Below are positions 36,883 to 46,664 of a stretch of 64,000 nucleotides of DNA, piece by piece. The translations under genes and the position numbers were made by a program. Source of the stretch: Methylomicrobium lacus LW14 (lineage in GTDB: Bacteria; Pseudomonadota; Gammaproteobacteria; Methylococcales; Methylomonadaceae). The notes under the pieces are model-generated. The model ran no database searches and was not told the DNA's origin. It was given only the letters and a program-made list of their open reading frames with translations. Numbering within the stretch: the stretch's first letter is position 1; every line of letters begins with the position of its first letter. The DNA lies in the NCBI RefSeq assembly GCF_000527095.1, contig NZ_AZUN01000001.1:2927501-2991500 (forward strand). Direction: 5' to 3'.

Positions 36883-37632
36883 CTACGATAATTCCGCCGG
36901 CGCTTCCCAGTCGAATGCCGGAAGGCTGTGCAGCGTGGCGCAAAGCCCTTCGTTCCAGCGCTGCTGCAATCGCGTCAGATACGGATCGTTAGCGGCTAGT
37001 TTCAGATGATGGCTGATCTTCATGTCGTCGCGCCGATAGATCGCCACCTCGAACGGCGGACCGACCGCGGCATTCGAACGCGAGGTGGCATCGAGCGACA
37101 CCAACAATAGCCGCGCGCCTTCCTCCAGGCCGGTCAACGCGCCGACCGCGCGGTCCAGAACCGGTTTGCCGTATTTGGTTTCACCGATCTGCAAATACGG
37201 CGTCTCGGGCGTCGCCTCGAAATAGTTGCCTTGCGGATAAATCAGCAGCAAACCCGGATTCTGCCCCTGAATCTGCCCGCCCAGAATCAACGTGGTCTCG
37301 ACGCTGACGCCGGACGACTGCAAGGCCGGTCCGTGCTCGCGTTGCGTTTCCTGGCTGACTTTGCCGATATAGTCGGCCGCTTCGAATAAATAGCGGGCGC
37401 TCAACAAACTGCCTCTCTCCGAAGGATATTCCAGATCGCGCACGATACGGTTCAACACCCCCTGCGTGGTCGCCAGATTACCCGCCGACAACAGCACGAA
37501 GAAGCGGTCCGGCGCCGGCGTAAAGATATGCAGCTTGCTGAACGAAGTCACATAATCGACGCCGGCGTTCGTGCGCGAATCGGACGCGAACACCAAACCG
37601 TCGTTAAGTAACAAGCCCACACAATACGTCAT
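36883..37632 (-). CDS. Anbu, HslV/proteasome-beta-like peptidase homologue
   Basis: A 249-residue Ntn-hydrolase-fold protein beginning MTYCVGLLLNDGLVFASDSRTNAG, as in the Anbu (ancestral beta subunit) family. The Thr after the initiator Met would be the nucleophile. D18 and K33 (unprocessed numbering) stand where Asp17/Lys33 of proteasome beta subunits lie. The open frame extends upstream to 37671, but this ATG matches the family. It is divergent from the transglutaminase, ATP-grasp and alpha-E genes, the set with which Anbu is known to co-occur. Its substrate and whether it is proteolytic are unsettled. Confidence 0.92.
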   Translation of the reverse strand: MTYCVGLLLNDGLVFASDSRTNAGVDYVTSFSKLHIFTPAPDRFFVLLSAGNLATTQGVLNRIVRDLEYPSERGSLLSARYLFEAADYIGKVSQETQREHGPALQSSGVSVETTLILGGQIQGQNPGLLLIYPQGNYFEATPETPYLQIGETKYGKPVLDRAVGALTGLEEGARLLLVSLDATSRSNAAVGPPFEVAIYRRDDMKISHHLKLAANDPYLTRLQQRWNEGLCATLHSLPAFDWEAPAELS

Positions 37633-37851
37633 TGCAATCCCCTCGATAATCCTGAAATCAAACAGCACCATTTTAGAAGATGGCTTGGTTTAAAGCGATC
37701 TTTTTCCTGTCATGATGATTTCTGATCCGCACGCGAACTGCCGCTTTGTATTGGTGCAATTATTGCTTGGTAATTTTGTACAACGGCAAGACGCACGCCG
37801 ATACCGCTGCCGGCTCTTGCCTTTCAACATGCCCTATTGCCGAGTACGCCG

Positions 37852-40800
37852 ATGTCTGTCAAGATTGCGATCCATCACCTGACCGTTTACGAATACGACC
37901 GCCCGATCACGCTGTCGCCGCATCTGGTCCGCCTGCGCCCGGCGCCGCATACGCGCACGCCGGTGCATCATTATTCGTTGAAAGTCGAACCCGCCAAGCA
38001 TTTCGTAAACTGGCAGCAGGATCCTTTCGGCAATTATGTCGCTCGCTACGTGTTTCCCGAAACCACGCAAAAACTGTCGGTCGAAGTCGATCTGGTCGCC
38101 GAACTCGTCACTGTCAATCCCTTCGATTTTTTCATCGAGGAATACGCCGACAGCTTTCCATTCAAGTACGAAGACCAGCTGGCCAAAGAACTGGCGCCCT
38201 ACTTCGAACTCAAGGAATCTGGGCCTCTGTTGAAAAAATGGCTGCAAGCGGTACCGAAGCGGCCGGACCATACGGTCAACTTCATCGTCGCGCTGAACAG
38301 CCGCCTGCAACAGGACATCGGCTACACCCTGCGGATGGAACCCGGCATCCAGGCCTGCGAGAAAACGCTCGCGCTCGGCACCGGCTCCTGCCGCGACAGC
38401 GCCTGGCTTTTGGTGCAGATCATGCGCCATCTGGGACTGGCCGCGCGCTTCGTGTCGGGCTATCTGGTGCAGTTGACAGCAGACCAGAAGAGCCTGGACG
38501 GCCCTTCGGGGCCGGAACAGGATTTCACCGATCTGCATGCCTGGACCGAGGTGTATCTGCCCGGCGCGGGCTGGATCGGCATCGATCCGACCTCCGGCCT
38601 GTTCGCCGGCGAAGGCCATATTCCTTTGTCCTGCACGCCCGATCCAGTCAGCGCGGCGCCTATCACCGGCGCGGTCGGCAAATGCGAGGTGACCTTTCAT
38701 TTCGAAAACCGGGTGACCCGCATCCAGGAAGACCCGCACGTAACCAAGCCCTACAGCGCCGAACAATGGACGCAAATTCAGCAACTGGGAAGCGAAGTCG
38801 ATGCACGGCTAAAGCTCGGCGATGTGCGCCTGACCCAGGGCGGCGAACCGACCTTCGTTTCGATCGACGACATGGACTCGCCGCAATGGAACACCGAAGC
38901 GCTCGGCGAACACAAGCGCGAACGCGCCGAGGATCTGCTGCGCCGCCTCTATCACCGCTGGGCCGAGGGCGGCGTGCTGCATCACGGCCAGGGCAAATGG
39001 TATCCGGGCGAGCAACTGCCGCGCTGGGCGCTGGGCGTGTTCTGGCGTGCGGACGGCGTGCCGGTGTGGCGCAATCCTGCCCTGCTCGCTTCCTATCACG
39101 ATCGCCTGCACAGCCAAGGCAATGTATCGGGGCGTTTTATCAAGCGCCTCGCCGGCTTCCTCGGCGTTCCGGGTCACTTTGCGGTGCCGGGCTTCGAGGA
39201 CGGCATCTACTATCTCTGGAAGGAAGGCAACCTGCCAGCCAATGTGGACGCGCTGTGTTCGCAGCTTCGTGACCCGATCGAGCGCGCGCGCCTCCGGAAG
39301 ATATTCCAGCAAGGCTTGGGCACGGATTATGTGGTGGGCTACGCACTGCCGATCGCCTGGGATTACGGTACAGACGGCTGGCGCTCCTCGCGCTGGAATT
39401 TCCGCCGCGAACACATGTTCCTGTTGCCCGGCGATTCGCCGATGGGTTACCGGCTGCCGCTGGACAGTTTAGAGTGGGAACCGGAAGACTTGCGCCAGCA
39501 ATTGATCCCCATCGACCCTTTCGCACCAAAGTCTCCGCTGCCCGCCGAGCACAGTGAATTACAGAGCCGTTATACGCACATCTCTGGTGCAAACGCGCCA
39601 GATCAGGGCATCAGCGCGCAAGTTTTTGCCGATGCGCGCGATCAAGAGGGGGAGAGCCAGCTGGTCCGCACCGCGCTCTGCGTCGAAATGCGCGACAACC
39701 GACTGCATGTGTTTCTGCCGCCGCTGACCGACCTGACACACTGGCTGCGCCTGATCGCCGCGATCGAAAACACCGCCGCCGACCTGAACATCCAGATCCT
39801 GCTGGAAGGCTACGAACCGCCGCGCGACGAACGCCTGAAGCGCTTCAACATCACCCCGGACCCCGGCGTGATCGAGGTGAACGTGCCGCCATCGGCCGAT
39901 TGGGCTGAATTGTCCGCACTGACCGAGAGCCTGTACGAGGAAGCGCGGCTCACGCGCCTCGGCGCCGAAAAGTTCATGCTCGACGGCCGCCATACCGGCA
40001 CCGGCGGCGGCAATCATGTAACCCTGGGCGGCCATACCGCCGCCGACTCGCCATTTTTGCGCCGGCCGCATCTGTTATCCAGCCTGCTGCGCTTTTGGCA
40101 GCATCATCCCGGCCTGTCGTACCTGTTTTCGGGACTATTCGTCGGCCCGACCTCGCAGGCGCCGCGCGTCGACGAGGCGCGCGACGATGCGCTGTACGAA
40201 TTGTCGATCGCGCTCAAGCAGATTGCGCAACATTCCTCCCCTGCCCCCTGGCTGGTCGATCGAGCACTGCGCAACTTGTTGACCGACATGACCGGCAACA
40301 CCCACCGCGCCGAATTCTGCATCGACAAGCTGTACTCGCCGGCCGGCCCGGCCGGACGTCTCGGCCTGGTCGAATTCCGGGCCTTCGAGATGCCGCCGCA
40401 CCATCAAATGAGCCTGGTACAGATGTTGCTTCTTCGTTCATTAGTGGCGCGCTTTTGGGATCATCCGTACGAACTCGAACCGGTACGCTGGGGCACCGAC
40501 CTGCACGACCGCTTTCTGCTGCCGCATTATGTCGCCAGCGACCTGAAGGATGTGACCGAAACGATGCAGCGCTGGGGCTTCGGCTTTGCGATGGACTGGC
40601 TGGCGCCGTTTTTGGAATTCAGGTTCCCGCATTATGGCAGGGCGCAAATCGGCGATGCGGAATTGGAGCTGCGTTTTGCGATCGAGCCTTGGCATGTGCT
40701 CGGCGAGGAAGTCACAGCGCAAGGCACCTCCCGTTTTGTCGACTCGTCGGTCGAACGCCTCGAAATCAAGGCCAGGGGCTTGACCGAAGGCCGCCATGTG

Positions 40801-41160
40801 GTGACCTGCAATGGCCGCAGGGTGCCGCTGCACCGCACCGCACGCCGCGACGAATGGGTCGCCGGTGTGCGCTACAAGGCCTGGAAACCGGCATCCGGCC
40901 TGCATCCGACGCTTCCGAGCCAGGCGCCGCTGGTGTTCGATTTGGTCGATACCTGGAACGGCCGCGCGCTCGGCGGCTGCACTTACCATGTTTCGCATCC
41001 GGCCGGACGCAATTATGAATCGTTTCCGGTCAACGCGAACGCAGCGGAAGCCCGGCGGCTGGCGCGGTTTTGGGCGCACGGGCATACGCCGGGGCCGATC
41101 GCGGTACCGGGCGAAGAGATCAACGACGAATGCCCTTATACCCTGGACTTAAGGACTTAA
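37852..41160 (+). CDS. Large transglutaminase-like/DUF2126 protein of the Anbu locus
   Basis: A 1102-residue protein. An N-terminal beta domain (IAIHHLTVYEYDRPITLSPH) precedes a transglutaminase-like core with the Cys-His-Asp triad at about C180 (GTGSCRDSAWLL), H229 (LHAWTEVYL) and the Asp in WIGIDPTSG. The remainder (about 310-1100) is DUF2126, ending in a beta-rich region. The family lies beside ATP-grasp and alpha-E genes and is thought to cleave or transfer peptide amides. The ATG at 37852 is preferred over the TTG at 37837. It is the first gene of the plus-strand arm, with 37 bases before the next. Confidence 0.92.
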   Translation: MSVKIAIHHLTVYEYDRPITLSPHLVRLRPAPHTRTPVHHYSLKVEPAKHFVNWQQDPFGNYVARYVFPETTQKLSVEVDLVAELVTVNPFDFFIEEYADSFPFKYEDQLAKELAPYFELKESGPLLKKWLQAVPKRPDHTVNFIVALNSRLQQDIGYTLRMEPGIQACEKTLALGTGSCRDSAWLLVQIMRHLGLAARFVSGYLVQLTADQKSLDGPSGPEQDFTDLHAWTEVYLPGAGWIGIDPTSGLFAGEGHIPLSCTPDPVSAAPITGAVGKCEVTFHFENRVTRIQEDPHVTKPYSAEQWTQIQQLGSEVDARLKLGDVRLTQGGEPTFVSIDDMDSPQWNTEALGEHKRERAEDLLRRLYHRWAEGGVLHHGQGKWYPGEQLPRWALGVFWRADGVPVWRNPALLASYHDRLHSQGNVSGRFIKRLAGFLGVPGHFAVPGFEDGIYYLWKEGNLPANVDALCSQLRDPIERARLRKIFQQGLGTDYVVGYALPIAWDYGTDGWRSSRWNFRREHMFLLPGDSPMGYRLPLDSLEWEPEDLRQQLIPIDPFAPKSPLPAEHSELQSRYTHISGANAPDQGISAQVFADARDQEGESQLVRTALCVEMRDNRLHVFLPPLTDLTHWLRLIAAIENTAADLNIQILLEGYEPPRDERLKRFNITPDPGVIEVNVPPSADWAELSALTESLYEEARLTRLGAEKFMLDGRHTGTGGGNHVTLGGHTAADSPFLRRPHLLSSLLRFWQHHPGLSYLFSGLFVGPTSQAPRVDEARDDALYELSIALKQIAQHSSPAPWLVDRALRNLLTDMTGNTHRAEFCIDKLYSPAGPAGRLGLVEFRAFEMPPHHQMSLVQMLLLRSLVARFWDHPYELEPVRWGTDLHDRFLLPHYVASDLKDVTETMQRWGFGFAMDWLAPFLEFRFPHYGRAQIGDAELELRFAIEPWHVLGEEVTAQGTSRFVDSSVERLEIKARGLTEGRHVVTCNGRRVPLHRTARRDEWVAGVRYKAWKPASGLHPTLPSQAPLVFDLVDTWNGRALGGCTYHVSHPAGRNYESFPVNANAAEARRLARFWAHGHTPGPIAVPGEEINDECPYTLDLRT

Positions 41161-41197
41161 TCACCCTGGACCGCCAGTCAACAGCGAGGAATGGCGC

Positions 41198-42658
41198 ATG
41201 AAACACATCGATTGGAAAACTTACGACACAGGCAAGGTCTGGGACGAACTGGTCGACCCTCAGGGCCGACCGCGCCCGCACGGCGAACAACTGGCTAAAT
41301 TGCTGGCCGGCATGGACGCTGACGATCTGGCGTCCCGGCAGGCCGCGGCCGATCTGGCGCTCAAGGAAATGGGCATCACCTTTACGGTCTATTCGGACGA
41401 AACCCAGGACGCGATCGACCGCACCTGGCCGTTCGACATCGTGCCGCGCATCATCGCGAAGGCCGAATGGGACAGGATAGAAGAAGGCCTGAAGCAGCGC
41501 GTCATGGCGCTGAACCGCTTCATCAACGATCTATACCATGATCAGGATGTCATCAGGGCCGGCATCATCCCGAAGGAAATCCTGGCCAGTTCGAGCAACT
41601 TCCGCCCGCAATGCATCGGCATGTCGCCCCGTTTCGGGATCTGGGCGCATATCTGCGGCTCCGACCTGGTGCGCGACCGCGACGGCACGGTGTATGTGCT
41701 CGAAGACAACCTCAGGGTGCCGTCCGGCGTCTCCTACATGCTCGAAAACCGCCTGGTCACCAAGCGCGTGTTTCCCGAACTGTTCGAGGATTACGCGCCG
41801 CTACCGGTCGACGACTATCCCTCGCAGCTTTACGACACGCTGGCCGCGCTGTCGCCGCGCGACATCGAATACCCGGAAATGGTCGTGCTGACACCGGGCA
41901 TCTACAACTCAGCCTATTTCGAGCACAGCTACCTCGCCCAGCAGATGGGCTGCGAACTGGTCGAAGGCCGCGACCTCTATGTCGACAGCGACGACTGCGT
42001 GTACATGCGCACGGTCGGCGGCCCGGCCCGCGTCGACGTGATCTACCGCCGCGTCGACGACCTTTTTCTCGACCCGGAAGCCTTTCACTCCGACTCGATG
42101 CTCGGCGTGCCGGGACTGTTGCGCGCCTGGAAGGCCGGCAAGGTCGCGCTCGCGAATGCGCCCGGCGCCGGCGTCGCCGACGACAAGGTGGTCTATTCGT
42201 ATGTGCCGGACATCATCGAATTTTATCTCGGCGAAAAACCGATCCTGCCGAACGTGCCGACCTGGCGCTGCATGGAGCCCGAGGCGCTCGCCGACACCCT
42301 GGCCAACCTCGAAAACCGGGTCGTCAAGCCGGCCAACGAATCGGGCGGCTACGGCATGCTGGTCGGCAGCGCCTCGACCAAGGCAGAACGCGAAGAATTC
42401 GCGAGGCGCCTGAAGGCAGACCCGCGCAACTACATCGCGCAGCCGGTGCTCGGGCTTTCGACAGTGCCGACCATCGTCGAGAAGCAGATGGAGCCCCGCC
42501 ACGTCGATCTGCGCCCGTTCATCTTGAGCGCCGAACAACAGCAAGTCACGATGGGCGGCCTGACCCGCGTCGCGCTGCGTAAAGGCTCATTGGTCGTCAA
42601 TTCGTCGCAGGGCGGCGGCAGCAAGGATACCTGGATCGTACCGGTCGATAAGGAGTAA
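41198..42658 (+). CDS. Circularly permuted type 2 ATP-grasp protein
   Basis: A 486-residue protein of the circularly permuted ATP-grasp family (former DUF404/DUF407), with VYVLEDNLRVPSGVSYMLENR and the glycine-rich NRVVKPANESGGYGMLVG. Enzymes of this fold make peptide or amide bonds using ATP. It starts 37 bases after the transglutaminase gene, with a GAGGAATG-type ribosome binding site, and is followed after three bases by the alpha-E gene. Together they suggest synthesis, by ATP-grasp, of a peptide or conjugate that the transglutaminase-like and Anbu proteins process. No product has been shown, to my knowledge. Confidence 0.93.
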   Translation: MKHIDWKTYDTGKVWDELVDPQGRPRPHGEQLAKLLAGMDADDLASRQAAADLALKEMGITFTVYSDETQDAIDRTWPFDIVPRIIAKAEWDRIEEGLKQRVMALNRFINDLYHDQDVIRAGIIPKEILASSSNFRPQCIGMSPRFGIWAHICGSDLVRDRDGTVYVLEDNLRVPSGVSYMLENRLVTKRVFPELFEDYAPLPVDDYPSQLYDTLAALSPRDIEYPEMVVLTPGIYNSAYFEHSYLAQQMGCELVEGRDLYVDSDDCVYMRTVGGPARVDVIYRRVDDLFLDPEAFHSDSMLGVPGLLRAWKAGKVALANAPGAGVADDKVVYSYVPDIIEFYLGEKPILPNVPTWRCMEPEALADTLANLENRVVKPANESGGYGMLVGSASTKAEREEFARRLKADPRNYIAQPVLGLSTVPTIVEKQMEPRHVDLRPFILSAEQQQVTMGGLTRVALRKGSLVVNSSQGGGSKDTWIVPVDKE

Positions 42659-42661
42659 AAG

Positions 42662-43591
42662 ATGTTATCGCGAGTCGCTGAAAATATTTACTGGCTGGCG
42701 CGTTATCTGGAACGCGCCGAAAACACCGCCCGGCTGCTGGCCGCCAACGCCGCGCTGCATCTCGACCTGCCGCGCGGCATCACGCCGGCTTGGGAGCCTT
42801 TGGTCGCGATGGCCGGCGCGCGCGAACTGTTCGAACGGCAGCATCCCGATTACAGCGAAAAGGAAGTCGTCAGATTCATGATCGGCTGCGAAAAAAATCC
42901 CAGCTCTATCCTGAGTTCCTTACGCGCGGCGCGCGAAAATGCGCGCACGATCCGCGATTATCTGCCGCGCGAAGCCTGGGAACTGATCAACAAGCACCAT
43001 CTCGACGCCGGCGAGCAGCTCAACGAAGGCCTGTCCCAACGCGGGCGGCACGACTATCTGAAACGCATCATCCACAATTCGCAAACGCTGAACGGGATGC
43101 TCGCGGGCACGATGAACCACGACCAGGGCTATCACTTCCTGCTGCTCGGCCGCAATATCGAACGCGCCGACATGACCTCGCGCATCATCGACGTGCGCAC
43201 GGACGGCCTCTTGCCCCTGGATAGCGAACTGCGCCCGTTCGAAACGATTCAATGGGTCAGCCTGCTGAAATCCCTCAGCGCGTATCAAATGTATCGCCGC
43301 AGCATGCAGGCCCGAGTCCGGCGCGGCGATGTGCTGATCTTTTTATTTCAAAGCCAGGATTTTCCGCGCTCGATCCGGCATAACCTGTGCAACATCGAAC
43401 GCAGCCTGAAGACCTTGCCGAACCACGAGCCGGCGGTCCGCATTTTGTATCAAATCAAGACCCAAATTCTGTCGACCCAGGTCGAAAAAATGAAATGCGC
43501 GCCGCTACATGATTTCATCGATCAAGTGCAGATCGCGCTCGATCAGGTGCATGGAGAAATCAGCAGCGCATGGTTTCTACCTGCGGAATGA
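42662..43591 (+). CDS. Alpha-E domain protein (DUF403)
   Basis: A 309-residue, almost entirely alpha-helical protein beginning MLSRVAENIYWLARYLERAENTARLL, the signature of the alpha-E family, with repeated Glu/Arg-rich helices. It starts three bases after the ATP-grasp stop and ends the plus-strand operon. Alpha-E proteins nearly always accompany the circularly permuted ATP-grasp and transglutaminase pair, and may act as a scaffold or ligase partner. No catalytic residues can be assigned. No second transglutaminase follows, though one does in many relatives. Confidence 0.92.
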   Translation: MLSRVAENIYWLARYLERAENTARLLAANAALHLDLPRGITPAWEPLVAMAGARELFERQHPDYSEKEVVRFMIGCEKNPSSILSSLRAARENARTIRDYLPREAWELINKHHLDAGEQLNEGLSQRGRHDYLKRIIHNSQTLNGMLAGTMNHDQGYHFLLLGRNIERADMTSRIIDVRTDGLLPLDSELRPFETIQWVSLLKSLSAYQMYRRSMQARVRRGDVLIFLFQSQDFPRSIRHNLCNIERSLKTLPNHEPAVRILYQIKTQILSTQVEKMKCAPLHDFIDQVQIALDQVHGEISSAWFLPAE

Positions 43592-43860
43592 TCAAAATAA
43601 CATCTGATCAATTGTTGTAGTCATTGCATTATCTCGCCTTTATTAGCAGGAAAATGTGGTCTAGCCTAGCATTCTATTGAACCTTTTTAACAGTTTAAGG
43701 AATCTATACCTGTGTAGCCGTATGGAACATAAGACGTACACCGGGTTTTACCGAGACAAGAGAAAGAGATTAAGGGGGACCACTGTTTATTAACTCATAC
43801 ATGGGAAATGCAAAAAGTTCGTAAACAATTAATATCCATCAAATACGCGAGGAAGTTATT

Positions 43861-44436
43861 ATGTTTATAAAATACAGCCTTATCCTAATACTGTCTATAT
43901 TGGCAATGCCAGCATTAGCAGCGAGTTCCGCAAAAGCTGAAGATCACCATAAGGGGGCAAAAATTATTCTGCATTTTAAATCTATGTTTGGTGTGGATGC
44001 CCCATTCTTGTCAACCCCTCCTCCTGATGCTAATCCTCCTGGGAATGGCCCTCTTGATTCCGATCCTAAGGTCCGTGATGTTCTCGGCGATTATCAATCA
44101 TGGAAGGTTGCCAAATCTGTCGATGGGAAATTATTTTCAGACGGCAAGCTTATTATTAACATTAAAGGACTCATTTTTGGTAACGGAAGTCCCAATGATG
44201 AAGACCATTTTCGGGTACTTGTAAGTTGTCAGACTGCTCCCGACAGTACTACAAACACCCCTTTCTCTAATGTTATCACTGATCCCTTTCCTGTCCACAA
44301 ACCTATTGGCAAGGGCAATGCTAATATCAAAGTTCAGCTTGAAAATTTCCCATCCCCCTGTTTAGCACCGGCCGTCATGATTCTAAATGGTGACTCTGCT
44401 GAAGGAGATGTTTGGTTTGCCGTAACCGGATTCTAA
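43861..44436 (+). CDS. Secreted hypothetical protein of unknown function
   Basis: A 191-residue protein with signal peptide MFIKYSLILILSILAMPALAA (cut near residue 21). The mature part has a proline-rich segment (STPPPDANPPGNGPLDSDPKV) and a beta-rich remainder with two cysteines (LVSCQTAP and PSPCLAPA) that could form a disulfide in the periplasm. GAGGAAG precedes the ATG. Base composition is visibly AT-richer than the flanking GC-rich genes, suggesting recent acquisition or loose selection. I do not recognise the family. A terminator-like hairpin follows at 44588. Confidence 0.68.
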   Translation: MFIKYSLILILSILAMPALAASSAKAEDHHKGAKIILHFKSMFGVDAPFLSTPPPDANPPGNGPLDSDPKVRDVLGDYQSWKVAKSVDGKLFSDGKLIINIKGLIFGNGSPNDEDHFRVLVSCQTAPDSTTNTPFSNVITDPFPVHKPIGKGNANIKVQLENFPSPCLAPAVMILNGDSAEGDVWFAVTGF

Positions 44437-44587
44437 GGAGACGAATAACGCTTGAGGTGCTTCCCATGATGAAGGCCAAAAGCTCTGTAAGTCATTGATT
44501 TTGCACCTCCAAAATAATTAATTATCTTTATAAATCAATAAGTTACATTGCCTCGAAAACTTTTGTCTTGTACAAAGGTTATCCCCC

Positions 44588-44608
44588 CCCTCAGGCAGGA
44601 GGGTTTTT
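44588..44608 (+). terminator. Terminator-like hairpin after the secreted protein
   Basis: CCCTC/GAGGG with a six-base loop, followed by five T, about 150 bases after the stop. A second perfect ten-base stem (GGACGGGTTT/AAACCCGTCC, 44637-44659) stands between it and the amrA stop. Confidence 0.6.
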
Positions 44609-44684
44609 GCAACATCGCAACTGCGATTAAACGTGTGGACGGGTTTACAAAACCCGTCCGGCTGAGAATTCAGACTTTTACAAA

Positions 44685-45236
44685 TCAACCAATCCTTTCT
44701 GCCTGATACCGATATACCCGCACGGTATCCGACCAATAATCGGCCGGCAGCCCGGCCTTTTGTTTCAGATGCCGGAGAAACTGCTCTGCATCGGGCAACT
44801 GTTCCCAGACCGACGGCAGGAAAGTCCCGCGCCGCGCGCCCTCCTCGATGATCAAGCCGTCCACGCCGGGCCGAAGCTGCCTGAGCAAATCCTCTTCCGA
44901 ACCGAACGTGATCGGCTCGGGCGGCGTCAGGATCGACAAATGGATTTCCAACTGCTCGAACTCGTCGGCGGTCAACGGCGGAAAGCGGTAATCCCTGAAT
45001 GCGGCCGCAAACGAGTTTTCGGCAATATCCTCGGCCAGCGGCCGCACCGCCTTCAGCGTGCCGATGCAGCCCCTCAATTCGTAATCTTTATGCAGGGTCA
45101 CGAAGGTCGCGCGCGGCTCCAGCAATTCCGGCGGCAAAGCGGACGGATCGACCGCCAACGGCTTGCCGGATTGCAGGCCGTGAAGGATCGAGCTCTTCGC
45201 CAGATCGAGCAGTAGTTGTTTTTGTTGCTGATTCAT
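44685..45236 (-). CDS. amrA: AmmeMemoRadiSam system protein A (AMMECR1 family)
   Basis: A 183-residue AMMECR1 protein with PRATFVTLHKDYELRGCIGTLKAVRPLAEDIAENSFAAAFRD (residues about 42-85), which includes the conserved LRGCIG motif. It continues with LEIHLSILTPPEPI and the family ending GTFLPSVWEQLPDAEQFLRHLKQKAGLPADYW. It belongs to the same functional set as amrB/amrS, which lie 33 kb away here. Its biochemical role is unknown. It is on the minus strand, divergent from no close gene, with mnmE downstream of the 45.3 kb gap. Confidence 0.93.
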   Translation of the reverse strand: MNQQQKQLLLDLAKSSILHGLQSGKPLAVDPSALPPELLEPRATFVTLHKDYELRGCIGTLKAVRPLAEDIAENSFAAAFRDYRFPPLTADEFEQLEIHLSILTPPEPITFGSEEDLLRQLRPGVDGLIIEEGARRGTFLPSVWEQLPDAEQFLRHLKQKAGLPADYWSDTVRVYRYQAERIG

Positions 45237-45317
45237 CCTTTCACTCCGGTACTTGATTTCCAGGTTGATTTGCTGGACATTCTAACAGCGTAGCTGGAAT
45301 GTCTTGCAAAGGGATGC

Positions 45318-46664
45318 TTATTTTCCGATGCAGAAACTGGAGAAAATCTTGCCGAGCAAATCGTCGGACGTAAATTGCCCGGTGATTTCGGCCAGTGCGT
45401 TTTGCGCCTGTCTCAGGTCTTCGGCGACCAGTTCGCCGGCGCGGTTGGCTTGCAGTTGGTAGAGCGCGCTTTCGACGAAGGCGTGGCCCAGGCTAAGCGC
45501 TTCGAGGTGGCGGCGGCGGGCGATGAAGACGTGTTCGGCCCGGTCGTTGAAACCGACGCTTTGTTTGAGGTGGCGAGCCAGGAAATCCATGCCCTCGCCG
45601 GTTTTGATCGACAGATAAATTTGCGTGCCGGCGGCCGTTTCGATCATTTCCGGCGCGCGGCCGAGCAGATCGATCTTGTTATAGACTTCGGTGAGCGGAA
45701 TATTGTCCGGCAGGGTTTGCCGAATCGCTTCGTCATCCGGGTCGCGGGCGTCGATCAACAGCAGGATCAGGTCGGCCTTGCGGATTTCGGCGTGGGCGCG
45801 GCGGATGCCTTCCTGCTCTACCGGATTGTCGCTGTCCCGGAGCCCCGCGGTATCGATGATGTGCAGCGGCATGCCGTCCAGTTGAATCCTTTCGCGCAGC
45901 ACGTCGCGGGTGGTGCCGGCGATGTCGGTCACGATCGCGGCCTCGAAGCCGGCCAAGGCGTTCAACAGGCTCGATTTTCCGGCGTTCGGCTTGCCGGCCA
46001 ATACGACCGTCATGCCGTCGCGGAGCAGGCGGCCCTGCTTGGCGGTTTGCTGGATTTGCTCGATCCGGCCGAGCAAGGCGGTGATGCGGTTTTCGACGAC
46101 GCCGTCGCTCAGAAAATCGATCTCTTCCTCGACGAAATCGATCGCGGCCTCGACATAGGTGCGCAGCGCCGTCAATTCATCGACCAAGTCGTTGATCAGC
46201 GTCGAGAATACGCCCTGCATCGACATCTGCGCGGAACGCGCCGATTGTTCGGTGCTGCTTTCGATCAGGTCGGCGACCGCTTCGGCCTGCGCCAGATCGA
46301 GTTTGTTGTTTAAAAACGCGCGTTCGGTGAATTCGCCGGGATTTGCGACCCGAGCGCCGAGCGACAGCACGCGGCGCAGCACCATGTCGAGCACGACCGA
46401 GCCGCCGTGGCCCTGAAGTTCGAGCACGTCTTCGCCGGTATAGGAATGGGGGCCTGGAAAATACAGCGCGATGCCGGAATCGATGAGGGTCCGGTCGGCA
46501 TCCAGGAAGGGGGTGTATTGCGCCAGTCGCGGCGCCAGGGGTTTGGCGAGCAGTTGGCCGGCAATCTCGCTGACGAGACTGCCGGAAATTCTGACGATGC
46601 CGACACCGCCGTTGCCCGGCGGTGTCGCAATCGCTGCGATGGTGTCTTTAAAATCGATCAGCAC
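45318..46664 (-). CDS. mnmE: tRNA modification GTPase MnmE
   Basis: A 448-residue GTPase that, with MnmG, installs the aminomethyl-type modification at wobble uridine 34. It has an N-terminal formyl-THF-binding domain (DTIAAIATPPGNGGVGIVRISG) and a G domain with G1 GKPNAGKSSLLN, G2 DIAGTTRD, G3 DTAGLRDS and G4 NKIDLLG. The C-terminal CIGK has the catalytic cysteine. The start MLIDFKDTI is plausible. It heads the gene order mnmE-yidC-yidD-rnpA-rpmH typical of gammaproteobacterial origins. Confidence 0.97.
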   Translation of the reverse strand: MLIDFKDTIAAIATPPGNGGVGIVRISGSLVSEIAGQLLAKPLAPRLAQYTPFLDADRTLIDSGIALYFPGPHSYTGEDVLELQGHGGSVVLDMVLRRVLSLGARVANPGEFTERAFLNNKLDLAQAEAVADLIESSTEQSARSAQMSMQGVFSTLINDLVDELTALRTYVEAAIDFVEEEIDFLSDGVVENRITALLGRIEQIQQTAKQGRLLRDGMTVVLAGKPNAGKSSLLNALAGFEAAIVTDIAGTTRDVLRERIQLDGMPLHIIDTAGLRDSDNPVEQEGIRRAHAEIRKADLILLLIDARDPDDEAIRQTLPDNIPLTEVYNKIDLLGRAPEMIETAAGTQIYLSIKTGEGMDFLARHLKQSVGFNDRAEHVFIARRRHLEALSLGHAFVESALYQLQANRAGELVAEDLRQAQNALAEITGQFTSDDLLGKIFSSFCIGK

